Source: Coptis chinensis
Lineage: Eukaryota > Streptophyta > Magnoliopsida > Ranunculales > Ranunculaceae
Assembly: GCA_015680905.1 (NCBI GenBank)
Contig: CM027378.1
Location: 40,273,001-40,337,000 of the forward strand
Direction: 5' to 3'
Length of the DNA: 64,000 bases
Every line of letters begins with the position of its first letter. Within the stretch, counting starts at the first letter, position 1. The notes below the pieces were generated by a model. The model did no database searches. It was not told where the DNA came from and saw only the letters and a list, made by a program, of their open reading frames with translations. The translations under genes and the position numbers were made by a program. Shown here piece by piece: positions 10,084-19,559 of the stretch.

Positions 10084-12639
10084 TTAACCTAAAATAGCCC
10101 TAATAGCATAATCCGACGCATCACACATTAACTCAAAAGGTACACTCCAATCAGGTGGTTGTATGATAGGAGCAGTAGTCAATAAATGTTTAAGCTTCTT
10201 AAAAGCTTTCAAACAATCATCATCAAAGACAAAATCGACATCCTTACCAAGTAAATTGCATAAGGGACGAGAAATCTTGCTAAAGTCCTTAATGAATCGC
10301 CTATAAAATCCAGCATGACCTAAAAAAGACCTAATATCTTTCACAGTTTTAGGTGGTGGAAGACTAGAAATGACATCAATCTTAGCCTTATCGATCTCAA
10401 TTCCTTTATTAGAAACAATATGACCAAGAACAATACCCTGTTGAACTATAAAATGACACTTCTCCCAATTCAACACAAGATTCTTCTCCTTGCACCTAAT
10501 TAACACTAATTCCAAATGGTGCAAACCCTCATCAAAAGAATCACCAAATACGGAGAAATCATCTATAAACACCTCAAGAAACCTTTCTACCATGTCAGAA
10601 AAAATACTAAACATGCATCTCTGGAAGGTACCAGGTGCATTACATAACCCAAATGGCATACGACGGTAGGCAAAAATTTGAAAAGGACAAGTAAATGTAG
10701 TCTTTTCTTGATCCTTAGGTGTAATACATATTTGTTAATAACCGGAATAACCATCAAGAAAACAATAATACTTATGACCGGCTAACCGTTCAAGCATCTG
10801 GTCAATAAAAGGAAGAGGAAAGTGATCTTTCCTAGTGGCTAGATTCAACTTATGATAGTCAATGCAAAAGTGCCACCCAGTAGTCATACGGGTAGGAACT
10901 AACTCGCCATTCACATTCTTAACTACCGTAATACTAGACTTCTTAGGGACAACCTGAACCGGACTCACCCATTTACTATCGGAGATGGGATAAATGATAC
11001 CTGCATCTAACAACTTGAGAACCTCGGCTCTCACCACCTCTCTCATGTTAGGATTAAGCCGTCTCTGGAACTCACGGGTTGGTTTAGCATTCTCCTCTAG
11101 ATGAATATGATGCATACAATCAGTGGGGCTTATCCCATTAATATCAGCAATAGTCCACCCTAAAGCTGTCTTATGGTCTCTAAGAACCCTAAACAATTTA
11201 CTCTCTTGTTCATTATCAAGATTAGAAGTAATAATAACAGGCAAGGTCTCATCAGGTCCCAAAAAGACATACTTAAGAGTATCAGGTAATGGTTTCAACT
11301 CAAGCTTAGGAAGACTCTCTATGGAAGGAACTGGTTTAGACTCAGAAGGAGAAAGAGGTTCTACCTTGGTTTTCCAATTATTAGTATCTAAGATTGGGGT
11401 GGCATTAAGCAAAGCATTTACTTCACAAATAGAATTATCCACATCAAAATCACCACCAAAGTGAGTTAAACAAGACTCAAGAGGGTCATCAGAATAACTT
11501 TCCAAGAAAGTCTTGTGAACCATACTGTCAATAAGATTAACATCCCAAAGATCACCAGGTTCAGGAGGTTGTTGACTCACATTAAACACATTAAGTTCTT
11601 TAGTCATATTACCAAAAGAAAGATTCAACACTCCATTACGACAGTTAATGATAGCATTGGATGTGGCAAAAAATGGACGACCTAAGATGACAGGAATATG
11701 GTGTTTAAGATCTTGAACAGGTTGTGTTTCTAGAACAATAAAATCAACTGGGAAATAAAATTTATCAACCTGAATCAAAACATCTTCAACAATACCACGT
11801 GGAACCCTGACAGACCTATCCGCCAATTGAAGTGTAATCGACGTAGGTTTCAATTTACCAAGACCAAGCTGTAAATAAACTGAATAAGGTAACAAATTAA
11901 CACTAGCCCCCAAATCAAGTAATGCCTTCTCAATGATATGATCACCTATAACACAGGAAATAGTAGGGCATCCTGGATCTCTAAACTTAGGTGGAGTGCG
12001 GTTTTGAATAATCGAACTCACTTGCTCAGTAAGGAAAGCTTTCTTATGCACATTCAACTTACGTTTTTGTGTACACATATCTTTAAGAAACTTGGCACAA
12101 GAGGGAGCTTGTTTTATAACATCAAGTAACGGAATATTAATATGAACTTGCTTAAACATCTCCATTATCTCATTAAAAGTATTTCCTTTCTTAGCCTGAA
12201 CTAACCTCTCAGGAAAAGGGGCTTTTGGTATATAAGATGGTACAGGAATAGACACGAAAGACGTAGGAGGCTCTAAGCACTTCTTAGAAGCATCACGACT
12301 ATTAGAACCAATTACATCACTCTTCTCGCCCTCACACTCTATAGGATCAGATCTGACCTCAACATCCTTAGGCATCTCAACCCTATTATCAATATGTTTA
12401 CCACTTCTAAGAACGGTAATAGACTTAGCTTGCTCCTGGTAGTGCTCTTGGCTCAAGTTAGAGCCTATTTCGTACTGTCCCTTTGGATTAGCCACTGGTT
12501 GACTAGGAAACCTACCCTTATCCCTTTCATTCAAAGTATTAGCAATTTGACCTATGGTGACTTCAATCTTCCTAATGGCTTGAGCATTATCTTGAGTAAC
12601 AGTTTGACTGGCTTGCATAAACTGTTGGGTTGTTTCCTA
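10084..12639 (-). pseudogene. pol: Element A gag C-terminus, protease and reverse transcriptase, with stops
   Basis: A continuous frame with stops at 12637-12639 (TAG), 10735-10737 (TAA) and 10084-10086 (TAA), and no frameshift. The aspartic protease active site reads ALLDLGASVNLLPY, followed by LQLADRSVRVPRG and ILGRPF. RT has WVSPVQVVPKK, HFCIDYHKLN, FPLPFIDQ, MPFGLCNAPGTF and the catalytic box as FIDDF (usual YxDD, here IDD), then HFIVQQGIVLGH and FLGHAGFYRRFI. Polymerase would copy element RNA into DNA; protease would process Gag-Pol. Domain order and motifs place it in Ty3/Gypsy. Confidence 0.92.
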
Positions 12640-13899
12640 GAATTTCATGGTGTTTTGTGATAATTGAGCAATGGCTTCTTCTATAGGTGAAAGTTTAGGT
12701 GGTTGAGGTGCATACTATGGTACTGGGTTTGAGTTACCCATGGGGCCTCCCTGATGTATACCCTTAGACCAAGACAAATTGGGGTGGTTACGCCACCCTG
12801 GGTTATACGTGTTAGAAAAAAGATTAATGCCTGGTTTTTGGTATGAATTAAAAGCATTGACTTGTGCAGTTATGCCAGGGCAATCATCTATAACGTGATC
12901 AAGACTATCACACAAAACACAACCAGGGGCCTCGATATTGTTAACCGAAGCTAGAGACTTTGCCTATTTTTCTAGCTCGAGGACTTCAACTCTTCTAATT
13001 AAAGCGGCCATCCTAGCGTTCATGTCAAATTCTTTGTCAACGTGGAACAAACCATTCTGTGTAGTACTACTAGCCACCTTCTTAGGCTCATGGCTAGTTT
13101 CCCATTGCTGGACCTTTTCAGAGACTTCTTCTAAAAAGGTCCATGCTTCATCTATAGTCTTATCACAGAAATCTCCAGTACTCATGGTCTCAATCATAGC
13201 CTTAGAATTAAAATCAAAACCCTCATAGAGAATCTGGACTATCCTACCTTTCTCTAGGCCATGGTTAGGACACTGCAAGAGCATGTCCTTAAATCTCTCC
13301 ATACACTTCAATAATGACTCTCCATCATTTTTGCAAAACGATGATAGACTTTTTCTAAAAGCAGTCGCCTTATGATTTGGGAAAAAGTTTTTTAAAAACA
13401 CAACGCATAACTTTTCCCAACCCGTTATGGATTTCAATGGAAAAGTGTGAAACCAACTCTTCGCTTTCTCCTTAAGAGAAAATGGGAGTAGTTTCAACTT
13501 TATAGCCTCATCGCTAAACTGTTGAAGTTTAACAGTCCCACATATATATTCAAATTTCCTTACATGAAGATATGGATCTTCTTTATCAGTCCCCCTAAAC
13601 TTAGGAAGTAGCCCAAGCAGATTGGGCTTTAACTCAAAGTGATTAGCATTGGTCGGCGGGGGAACAATGCAAGACGGTTGAGTCGTCCTAGTAGGATATA
13701 TGAATTCCTTAATGGACCTAGGTACTTGGGCAACAATGTCATTATTATTGTCAGCCATGTCAGCAAAAATTGGTGTATTGCCGACAAAGGTTATGGGTAT
13801 CTCTAACTCGGCGAGTTTTCTAATCTTCCTATGGTGTGTCTGTTCAATTTCTGAATCAAATGGTGCTAACTCTGGATTATCGTATCGAGTCTCAATCAT
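12640..13899 (-). pseudogene. gag: Element A gag with CCHC zinc knuckle, two stops
   Basis: ATG at 13899 (MIETRYDNPELAPF) opens a frame shared with the rest of pol. The retrotransposon gag domain is seen as FRGTDKEDPYLHVRKFE, KAKSWFHTFP and WEKLCVVFLKNFFP (capsid-like core). After a TAG at 12964-12966 comes a CCHC knuckle, CVLCDSLDHVIDDC, for RNA binding, then a TAG at 12715-12717. With pol it forms one frame of about 1,833 codons over 13899-8401. Gag would build the cytoplasmic virus-like particle. Confidence 0.9.
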
Positions 13900-14464
13900 A
13901 AACCACTTCTAAAACCTAAGACTAATAAATGATGCAAACGATGCTCACACAAACAATACCAAACAAATATTTCAACCCAGATTGAATTTTAAATATTGTT
14001 TAATACATTTGCTCCTAAACCCAAATAACACGATTCCCAGTTCTTGTGCAAAAGCACTGTCACTCGATCCACGTGTCAAAAGGGCTTTCCTAGTGAGTGG
14101 GCTAAAACATGTCCTAATGCAAGATGTCTAAGGCTGGTCAATGTGATTTAACCTTCCTAAATGCAAGAAACAATAAAAACAAGCAAAACACACGAAACAA
14201 ACAAAATTCAACCCCACAAAGGAAAGAGACGTACCTCTGGCGTGAGCCTTTGAGGGCTACTTGCGACGCCGGGTGACGACAAGTAAGCAACTTCACAAAG
14301 TCCACAACAAAATCACGACTATCAGCCTTGTAAGAAGAAATCTTTGCTTACTGCCTGCAAAAATCAAAATTAGACACGGAAACTAAGAAATAATAAAACT
14401 ACGACTAAATTTAAACTACGAATCACGATAAATAAAACTTTAAAACTCAATTGTACCACTGCAA
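13900..14464 (-). other. 5' untranslated leader of element A
   Basis: About 565 bp between PBS and gag ATG with no ORF of note. A packaging signal would be expected here; none is identifiable by eye. Confidence 0.6.
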
Positions 14465-14482
14465 TCCCCTGCAGCGGCGCCA
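14465..14482 (-). other. Primer-binding site of element A (tRNA-Asp type)
   Basis: On the minus strand TGGCGCCGCTGCAGGGGA begins six bases inside the 5' LTR boundary. It differs at a few positions from the complement of the plant tRNA-Asp 3' end (TGGCGCCGTTGCCGGGGA), the primer typical of Athila/Tat elements. Confidence 0.85.
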
Positions 14483-15365
14483 AAAACTTGATAGGAATTT
14501 AGTCAGTCTAATTAAATAGACAAATCTAACCCTAATTAAACCGCAAGCGCACAACTATCGTTGAAAATAGTTGGGAAACGGGTCGATCCCACAGGGATTG
14601 CTGGTTCGAACAAACGAGTATTAAAATTATACTTAACTAATTCTACCGTGTTTTTGATGTATGATTTAATCTAACTATTGACTAAGCAATGCAATTAAGC
14701 TATTAACTACGAAAGCAATAAAAATATGGATTAACTATCAATGAAGAAAACACTAAGACTTTCAAATCTATCCTAGACCGTTGTAAATTATCTTAGTTTA
14801 ATTAATTTTAAAGTTCTCTTTTTATTACGAGTAGCATGAGGGAAAGGCAACCCTTGCTTTCTCGAAGATGTGAACGTGTAATTCTTAAGCAATCCTAACA
14901 AATCGTTTTAATTGAATTTCAGCAAATAGATATAAACCCCTAGCAAAAATTGTCTTTTTACAGCACAACTTCTCACAGGTTTAAATATACTTTAGAACCG
15001 ATGCCTTGATATCAACAGAAACTTAACCCAACAATTGACTAGTCTAGACATGGATAAACATGCAGGATATAATCAATGATAGAATTTCTATAGAAATCAG
15101 AGAATTCCATTAATTATTTACTGTAAAACTTAAGTCAGAGAACAATAACCCAATTAAACATAGAAAAACCTACGCAAGTCTAGGGCTTCATCTAGGCCCT
15201 AGCTTGGAATTTAGCTAGACATGATAATTTGCAACACGAAAATAAAAGAAGAATAAATCATCAACAAAACCGTACTCCCGCTTTGATATCTTATTCTCCA
15301 CTTCGTCTGCCGCTCTCGGCTCCAATTTGTGCTCCCCAAAAATCTCCCTCCCTTTGGTTTTTACT

Positions 15366-15380
15366 TGTATATATAGAGAT
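15366..15380 (-). promoter_or_regulatory. TATA box of the element A 5' LTR
   Basis: Minus strand ATCTCTATATATACA, about 880 bp upstream of the PBS. The G-box described next lies about 380 bp further upstream. Confidence 0.55.
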
Positions 15381-15758
15381 TTGGTTGAGTCCAATTGGAA
15401 AGATAGAGTTCGGTGGAACATATGCGAGTGATTCAGAACCGAATTGGAAACCCCGAGATTAAATTGCTCACGACTTTTATTAGGAATTGGATACTGTTTT
15501 TCTCCCAAAAAAAAGGGAATTAGAAATAAGTGTTTAAAGCAATGGGTGATTAGATGGAATAAGGAGTAAAGGATGTATGGTAGAGTGTGTAGCTTGGTTG
15601 TTCGATTTAGCTCCTGGAATTATCGAAGGATTTTTCCTCTCTGTTCGTCAGAAGTGAGAATGGAAATAAAGGTCTGATCTGGTGCTCCAAGGATTACTTA
15701 ATGAAGTGAGGTTTAATACTTGCTTCGGTGGGCTTATTTGGTTTGCATATGGGCTGGT

Positions 15759-15764
15759 CACGTG
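15759..15764 (-). promoter_or_regulatory. G-box (CACGTG) in U3 of element A 5' LTR
   Basis: Palindromic CACGTG in CTGGTCACGTGGGTG, conserved at 5657-5662 in the other LTR. G-boxes bind plant bZIP/bHLH factors; use here is inferred. Confidence 0.4.
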
Positions 15765-16110
15765 GGTGTACTTAAACTCATGGGCCATTTACCTTTTATT
15801 CTTTTGTTGCTTAGTTGGGCCCAAAATAACAAGGTCCAAACCAATAACCCAAACCATAGCCAATCCATATCAAACAAAGACAATGTATTCGCCAATGCTT
15901 GCACCTGTTGAACTGAAGAATCTAAGGCAACCAAATCTTGAACTCCCGTACTAACCATTCCGATTCCTACCAATATCTACACTATTAATCAAGTCCGCTT
16001 CAATTCCTACAAAATAACCAAAAACACACTAATTAAGTCAAACGAATAAATTAAACAGACTAACTGATATAAAATTGGGTGTAAATAATGTAACATTTAC
16101 GTGCTTATCA

Positions 16111-16115
16111 CTTGC
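16111..16115. repeat. Target site duplication of element A, right copy
   Basis: CTTGC directly after TATCA, identical to 4382-4386. Confidence 0.9.
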
Positions 16116-16892
16116 AACCAAAATAAATATGGTTTAACAAGTCCTCCCACATATTACAACTAAAAAGAAATAAAATTCTAAGAACTAGCTAACTAATAGG
16201 CTACTTGTCACTTCATATTAAGTCAGCATTCACCTGAAAAAATATATAAAACGAGTGAACTATGCGCCCAACAAGTGAAGTCTACAAACATCTGTTGTAT
16301 CTAAACTAGAAGATCATCTCAAATGTATACATATAACACCCAATAAAGATACATGCACATCTAAGTAGGATTATTTACATTAATGATGGATATAGCAACA
16401 TACTAAATATATACCTTGTGTCTGAAAGTTGTATATATAGTACCAATTGTAGGATCAAGGGAAAAACCAACTCAAAACCAAATAAGCTTGCAACAGCAAT
16501 ACATCCGTGTATATGATACACATGTATTGCATAACATCCGCACATGGAAAGCCGAGTGGTATCTGGTTTACTTCTTACAGATTCAATAAGGTGTATCGAT
16601 ACTGTGAACTTCCACAAACAGTAGAGTTATTTCTCAAAGTCCAAACAGAAACCCTTAAGTCAACACTCAAAGTATTAAATTACTTTAACACGAGCTACTG
16701 GTTCTCATGAAGAAGCAGTATAGATACAGTCTTACTGTAAGATGGAGAGCATAAGTTTAACTCAATCTTTATAAATAACTACAAGAAGTCACTAACATTA
16801 TATCAACGCATTACATGAAGTCAACAAAAATGAACAAGTGGAATGTAAGCATGAATCTAAATCATTACCACTTCAATAAGAAAGCATGATAT
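16116..16892. other. AT-rich host sequence, no gene recognised
   Basis: No convincing coding feature. An 80-codon minus-strand ORF (16375-16617) encodes a hydrophobic stretch but lacks any recognisable motif, promoter or splice context and is probably chance. Confidence 0.4.
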
Positions 16893-17001
16893 TGTTGGGT
16901 TTGTGGAACCGTCGAGCTTTGCTCCGGTGTCCGATGCTGCGTTCTTGACTTTTTTGTTTGGAGAAGGAGGCGTACCCTGCGCTCCAGTTGGCCTTGTAGA
17001 A

Positions 17002-17160
17002 GGCGCACCCCACACTCGTGCTGCGAGAAAGTTGCTGGAAGTTGGCAAAGAAGAGGGAGCACCCTGCGCTCATGCCTTGCAAAAGTTACTGGAAGTCAGC
17101 AAAGAAGGGGGTGCGACCTGCGCTCACCCATGCCTTGGTCAGGGCGCACCCTGCGCTCAT
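17002..17160 (+). repeat. 53-bp degenerate tandem repeat in solo LTR H
   Basis: About three units start near 17002, 17055 and 17107, each with a GCGCACCCTGCGCTC-like core and AGTTGCTGGAAGT-like tail. Partial units occur at about 16969 and 17141. It sits just upstream of the TATA box, where enhancer repeats often lie in plant LTRs. Confidence 0.7.
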
Positions 17161-17228
17161 GCCTACAGAAATTTTGACAGTGTTTCGATATTTCGGACCA
17201 AAGCCCATTTTCTCACTTTTTTCTATGT

Positions 17229-17240
17229 GCATATATATAA
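17229..17240 (+). promoter_or_regulatory. TATA box of solo LTR H
   Basis: CATATATATAAAGGA about 70 bp after the tandem repeat array. Confidence 0.5.
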
Positions 17241-17648
17241 AGGAAATAGATTAGGGTTTTGAGACAACTTTGAGAGATTCCTTTCATGGGAATTGTGGGA
17301 GCTCTATTGAGCTAGGGTTTGAGTGAGGCCTCTTGTTCTTGATTCTTGTTACCTCTTGTGAACTCTCCAATCTTTACTATAAAGGAAACTCGGCTCTTGT
17401 GTGGATGTAGGTAACATTTACCGAACCACCTTAACTCTTTGTGTCTCTTTACATTATTTACTTCCATATTTATTGTTGCTATGAATTGTGATGATAAACT
17501 AGTAGTTATGCTTTGTTGAGTTTGTTGTGATAACTACCAAAGTCTTGGGTGGGTGATTTCCTTGATGTGATCCCCAAGTTGAAATCATTTGGGATTGAAA
17601 GTAACTGGGTTGAGGTGTGACTTCCTAGTGAAATCTCCCAACAGATAT

Positions 17649-18281
17649 CATCAAGAACATGAATTCTCCAATGGCATTCAATAAAACTAAATATGATACC
17701 ATTGTTATAAGCAATACAATCATATAGTAGATTACCCATTCTAATAATCAAGTACTATTCTAAAGGCAAAATAAGGTTATAGATATCATTTGCCTCATAA
17801 GCTAGACAAATCAATGGCATGCCTCCTCTAAAAACACCAACTCTACTAATTTTGTTTTCAAAAGAACGAAGAAGAAACAAGACTCTGATCCTCCTCAAGT
17901 TCATTCTCTACAACAAACTAATGTCATTTTCCTTGGGCTAACCCCGTAAGCCCAAAGAGGAAGAATTAAGCCCAAACAAGTAAGTAAGCCCATGTATACT
18001 ATATACTATCACACTTCAATCATATAAATAACTAGATAATTGCTAAGTAGTGGGGGCGTGAGCGGAGGGTGGAGAAGAGAGAGGGAGAGATAGGTTTGTG
18101 GGTAGGGAGAGAGAGAGAGTTAGGGTTTGGTTAAGAGGGAGAGGGAGAGGGAGAGGGAACGAAAGAGGGAGAGGGAGAGAGAGAGGGATAGGTGAGGACA
18201 GACAGTCAGAAACCTACCAAACCACCTTTTGTCCCACATACCCCCATTCCTCCCAAAAACGTTCACTCCGCTCACTTAATT
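17649..18281. other. Host-type sequence with GA-rich low-complexity tract
   Basis: No gene recognised. 18061-18190 is dominated by GAGAGG/GGGAGA repeats; a 61-codon ORF there (18098-18283) encodes only Arg/Gly/Glu repeats and is not a gene. Confidence 0.6.
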
Positions 18282-18322
18282 GACTAGCCATGCAGCCCGA
18301 CCTGTGGTCGGGCCTGCTATTC
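18282..18322 (+). repeat. Left arm of 3.2-kb inverted repeat pair
   Basis: Starts GACTAGCCATGCAGCC and ends CCTGCTATT. It contains a perfect hairpin CCCGACC-TGT-GGTCGGG. Its reverse complement recurs at 21452-21492 with one mismatch over about 41 bp. The pair encloses the CAMTA fragment and could be terminal repeats of a gene-capturing DNA element, but I see no matching target duplication. Confidence 0.6.
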
Positions 18323-19294
18323 TTAAATCCATTATGTGTAGGCCTGTTAATTCAGGCTTTTAATTTTGGTTGATGTGCTTAAGCCCATTTGTATAATATA
18401 TATAGTTCCTAGCGATAGACATATTTGGCCGGGCTTACTACTATAGAGATTATCATCATTATTTTAACTGATACTCATTTAGTCATTCTTAGAAGTTATA
18501 ACATACCAGGCTAACAAATACATATTTCGGGTATGTTTGTTTATTGGGCTTAAAAGTATATGTTGAAAAAAGATGTCATATTATTTTTCGTCTTAAAAGT
18601 TAGTGTTCACAAAGTTTTTGTGTGCATTAATCAATTTTGGTGAAAAGAACAAAGAATTGCATTTCAGTATTTCACTTAAATGTTTTTCCGTGATGCATGA
18701 TCTCTATTGTTCCAATTATATAAACCATTTCATTCACCCCTTTTCATATCCAAAAATCCAGTTTCCACATAGCGATCAAGAGGTGCTTATTTTGATTGTT
18801 TCCTCTTGACGGGTTGCTATACGGAGTTGTTAAAATTACAGTGTTAATATGTCTAATGTCTGAATGGTCTGCACTCTGAATAGCCCACCTGCCAATAGTG
18901 GAATTTACATGCAACAATGAACATCCAATCCAAAGAGTAGACGTCACTGCACTATAATTCAGGGGCCGATTCTCAAATGGCTTATCTACAATCAAATACT
19001 TATTTATTATTATTTAGAAATCATCAAAAAAAATTGTTTAGACTATTTCACTATAATTTAGCATTTCAGCAAACCCGGCTAGCTCTTAAATGTAACCATC
19101 AGAAAAATTTGATACAATTTTTACGGAGTAATAAGATAGCATTATGGTAAAAAACTTAACCAATATAAAAACTGTCAACATACACACTTAGAAGTTCAGT
19201 GCAACTGGGAACAAAATATAATCCTTTCACATAGATAAATTAATAGCTAATGATACAAAAAAAGGTTTAAGTAAATGAACCTACAAATTAGTAA

Positions 19295-19559
19295 AGTAAC
19301 CTCCCATAATATGCTGCTCAATGAAGTGATGTCCTTTCGTGTCCATCTCTGAAACTGGGAGTTACGCTTGCAGCAATTATTTGACCCATACCCATTCAAA
19401 TCCAAGAGCTGCCGCCAAATGGATAAGTCCTTGGCCTTCATCCTTCAGAATACATTGTCGTTCAACAATGAATGCAAGCCATTCATACAACTTCATGAAC
19501 AATGAATGCAAGCCATTCATATATATAACCTGTCTTTCAGCAACTTCTTGATCAGTGAA
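19295..19559 (-). pseudogene. CAMTA-like: CAMTA transcription factor fragment (ankyrin region)
   Basis: The minus strand reads LYEWLAFIVERQ, DEGQGLIHLAAALGFEW, then after a 1-nt frameshift IIAASVTPSFRDGHERTSLH, a TGA, and AAYYGR. This is the segment at the start of the ankyrin repeats of plant calmodulin-binding transcription activators, where the stop replaces the Trp of LHWAAY. Only about 90 codons are present, and the DNA-binding, TIG and IQ regions are absent. It lies in the same orientation as the CCR4 and NOG1 remnants, inside the CCR4 intron. A non-functional gene fragment. Confidence 0.7.
19464..19521. repeat. 34-bp tandem duplication in the CAMTA fragment
   Basis: AACAATGAATGCAAGCCATT with following CATA occurs at 19464 and 19498. 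It duplicates the codons for EWLAFIV-like sequence and adds to the frame damage. Confidence 0.8.

Larger units (their letters stand above)
4387..16110 (-). mobile_element. Element A: full-length Ty3/Gypsy (Athila/Tat-like) LTR retrotransposon, 11.7 kb
   Basis: LTRs of about 1.62 kb begin TGATAGG and end CTTATCA, with exact 5-bp TSDs. On the minus strand the order is LTR, tRNA-Asp-like PBS, leader, one gag-pol frame, 2.4 kb of 3' non-coding DNA, PPT, LTR. The domain order (protease, RT, RNase H, integrase) is Ty3/Gypsy. By eye the LTRs differ at roughly 60 positions (about 3-4%), implying an insertion on the scale of a million years or so, depending on the rate. Six in-frame stops make it non-autonomous now. 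There is no accessory ORF between integrase and PPT, unlike D, F and G. Confidence 0.95.
14489..16110 (-). repeat. 5' LTR of element A
   Basis: Same ends as the 3' LTR (TGATAGG...CTTATCA). It lies next to the PBS, so it is the promoter-bearing LTR for the minus-strand transcript. It differs from 4387-6009 by scattered substitutions and a few 1-2 bp indels. Confidence 0.95.
16893..17643 (+). mobile_element. Solo LTR H, 751 bp, probably Ty1/Copia-type
   Basis: Begins TGTTGGG, ends CCCAACA, and is flanked by an exact 5-bp duplication, GATAT. No internal region or second LTR is present, so it is a solo LTR left by LTR-LTR recombination. A TATA box near 17229 and the downstream motif GTGTGGATGTAGGTAACATT with ACCGAACC suggest a plus orientation and a Copia-like R/U5 (the superfamily is inferred). 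Overlapping ORFs on both strands between 16857 and 17262 come from its GC-rich tandem repeat and are not genes. Confidence 0.85.
16888..17648. repeat. Target site duplications flanking solo LTR H
   Basis: GATAT at 16888-16892 and again at 17644-17648 brackets the LTR exactly. Confidence 0.85.

Noticed and set aside
14465..14482. tRNA gene
   Set aside because: Only 18 bases match the tRNA-Asp 3' end; it is a primer-binding site. No complete tRNA or rRNA gene was recognised in the window.
16857..17262. Cluster of overlapping ORFs in several frames
   Set aside because: Produced by the GC-rich 53-bp tandem repeat of solo LTR H, which lacks stops in all frames.
18098..18283. 61-codon Arg/Gly/Glu ORF
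   Set aside because: GA-rich low-complexity sequence, not a gene.
18282..18322. Helitron 3' end (hairpin near CTATT)
   Set aside because: The terminal CTRR rule is not met and no 5' TC end could be placed.
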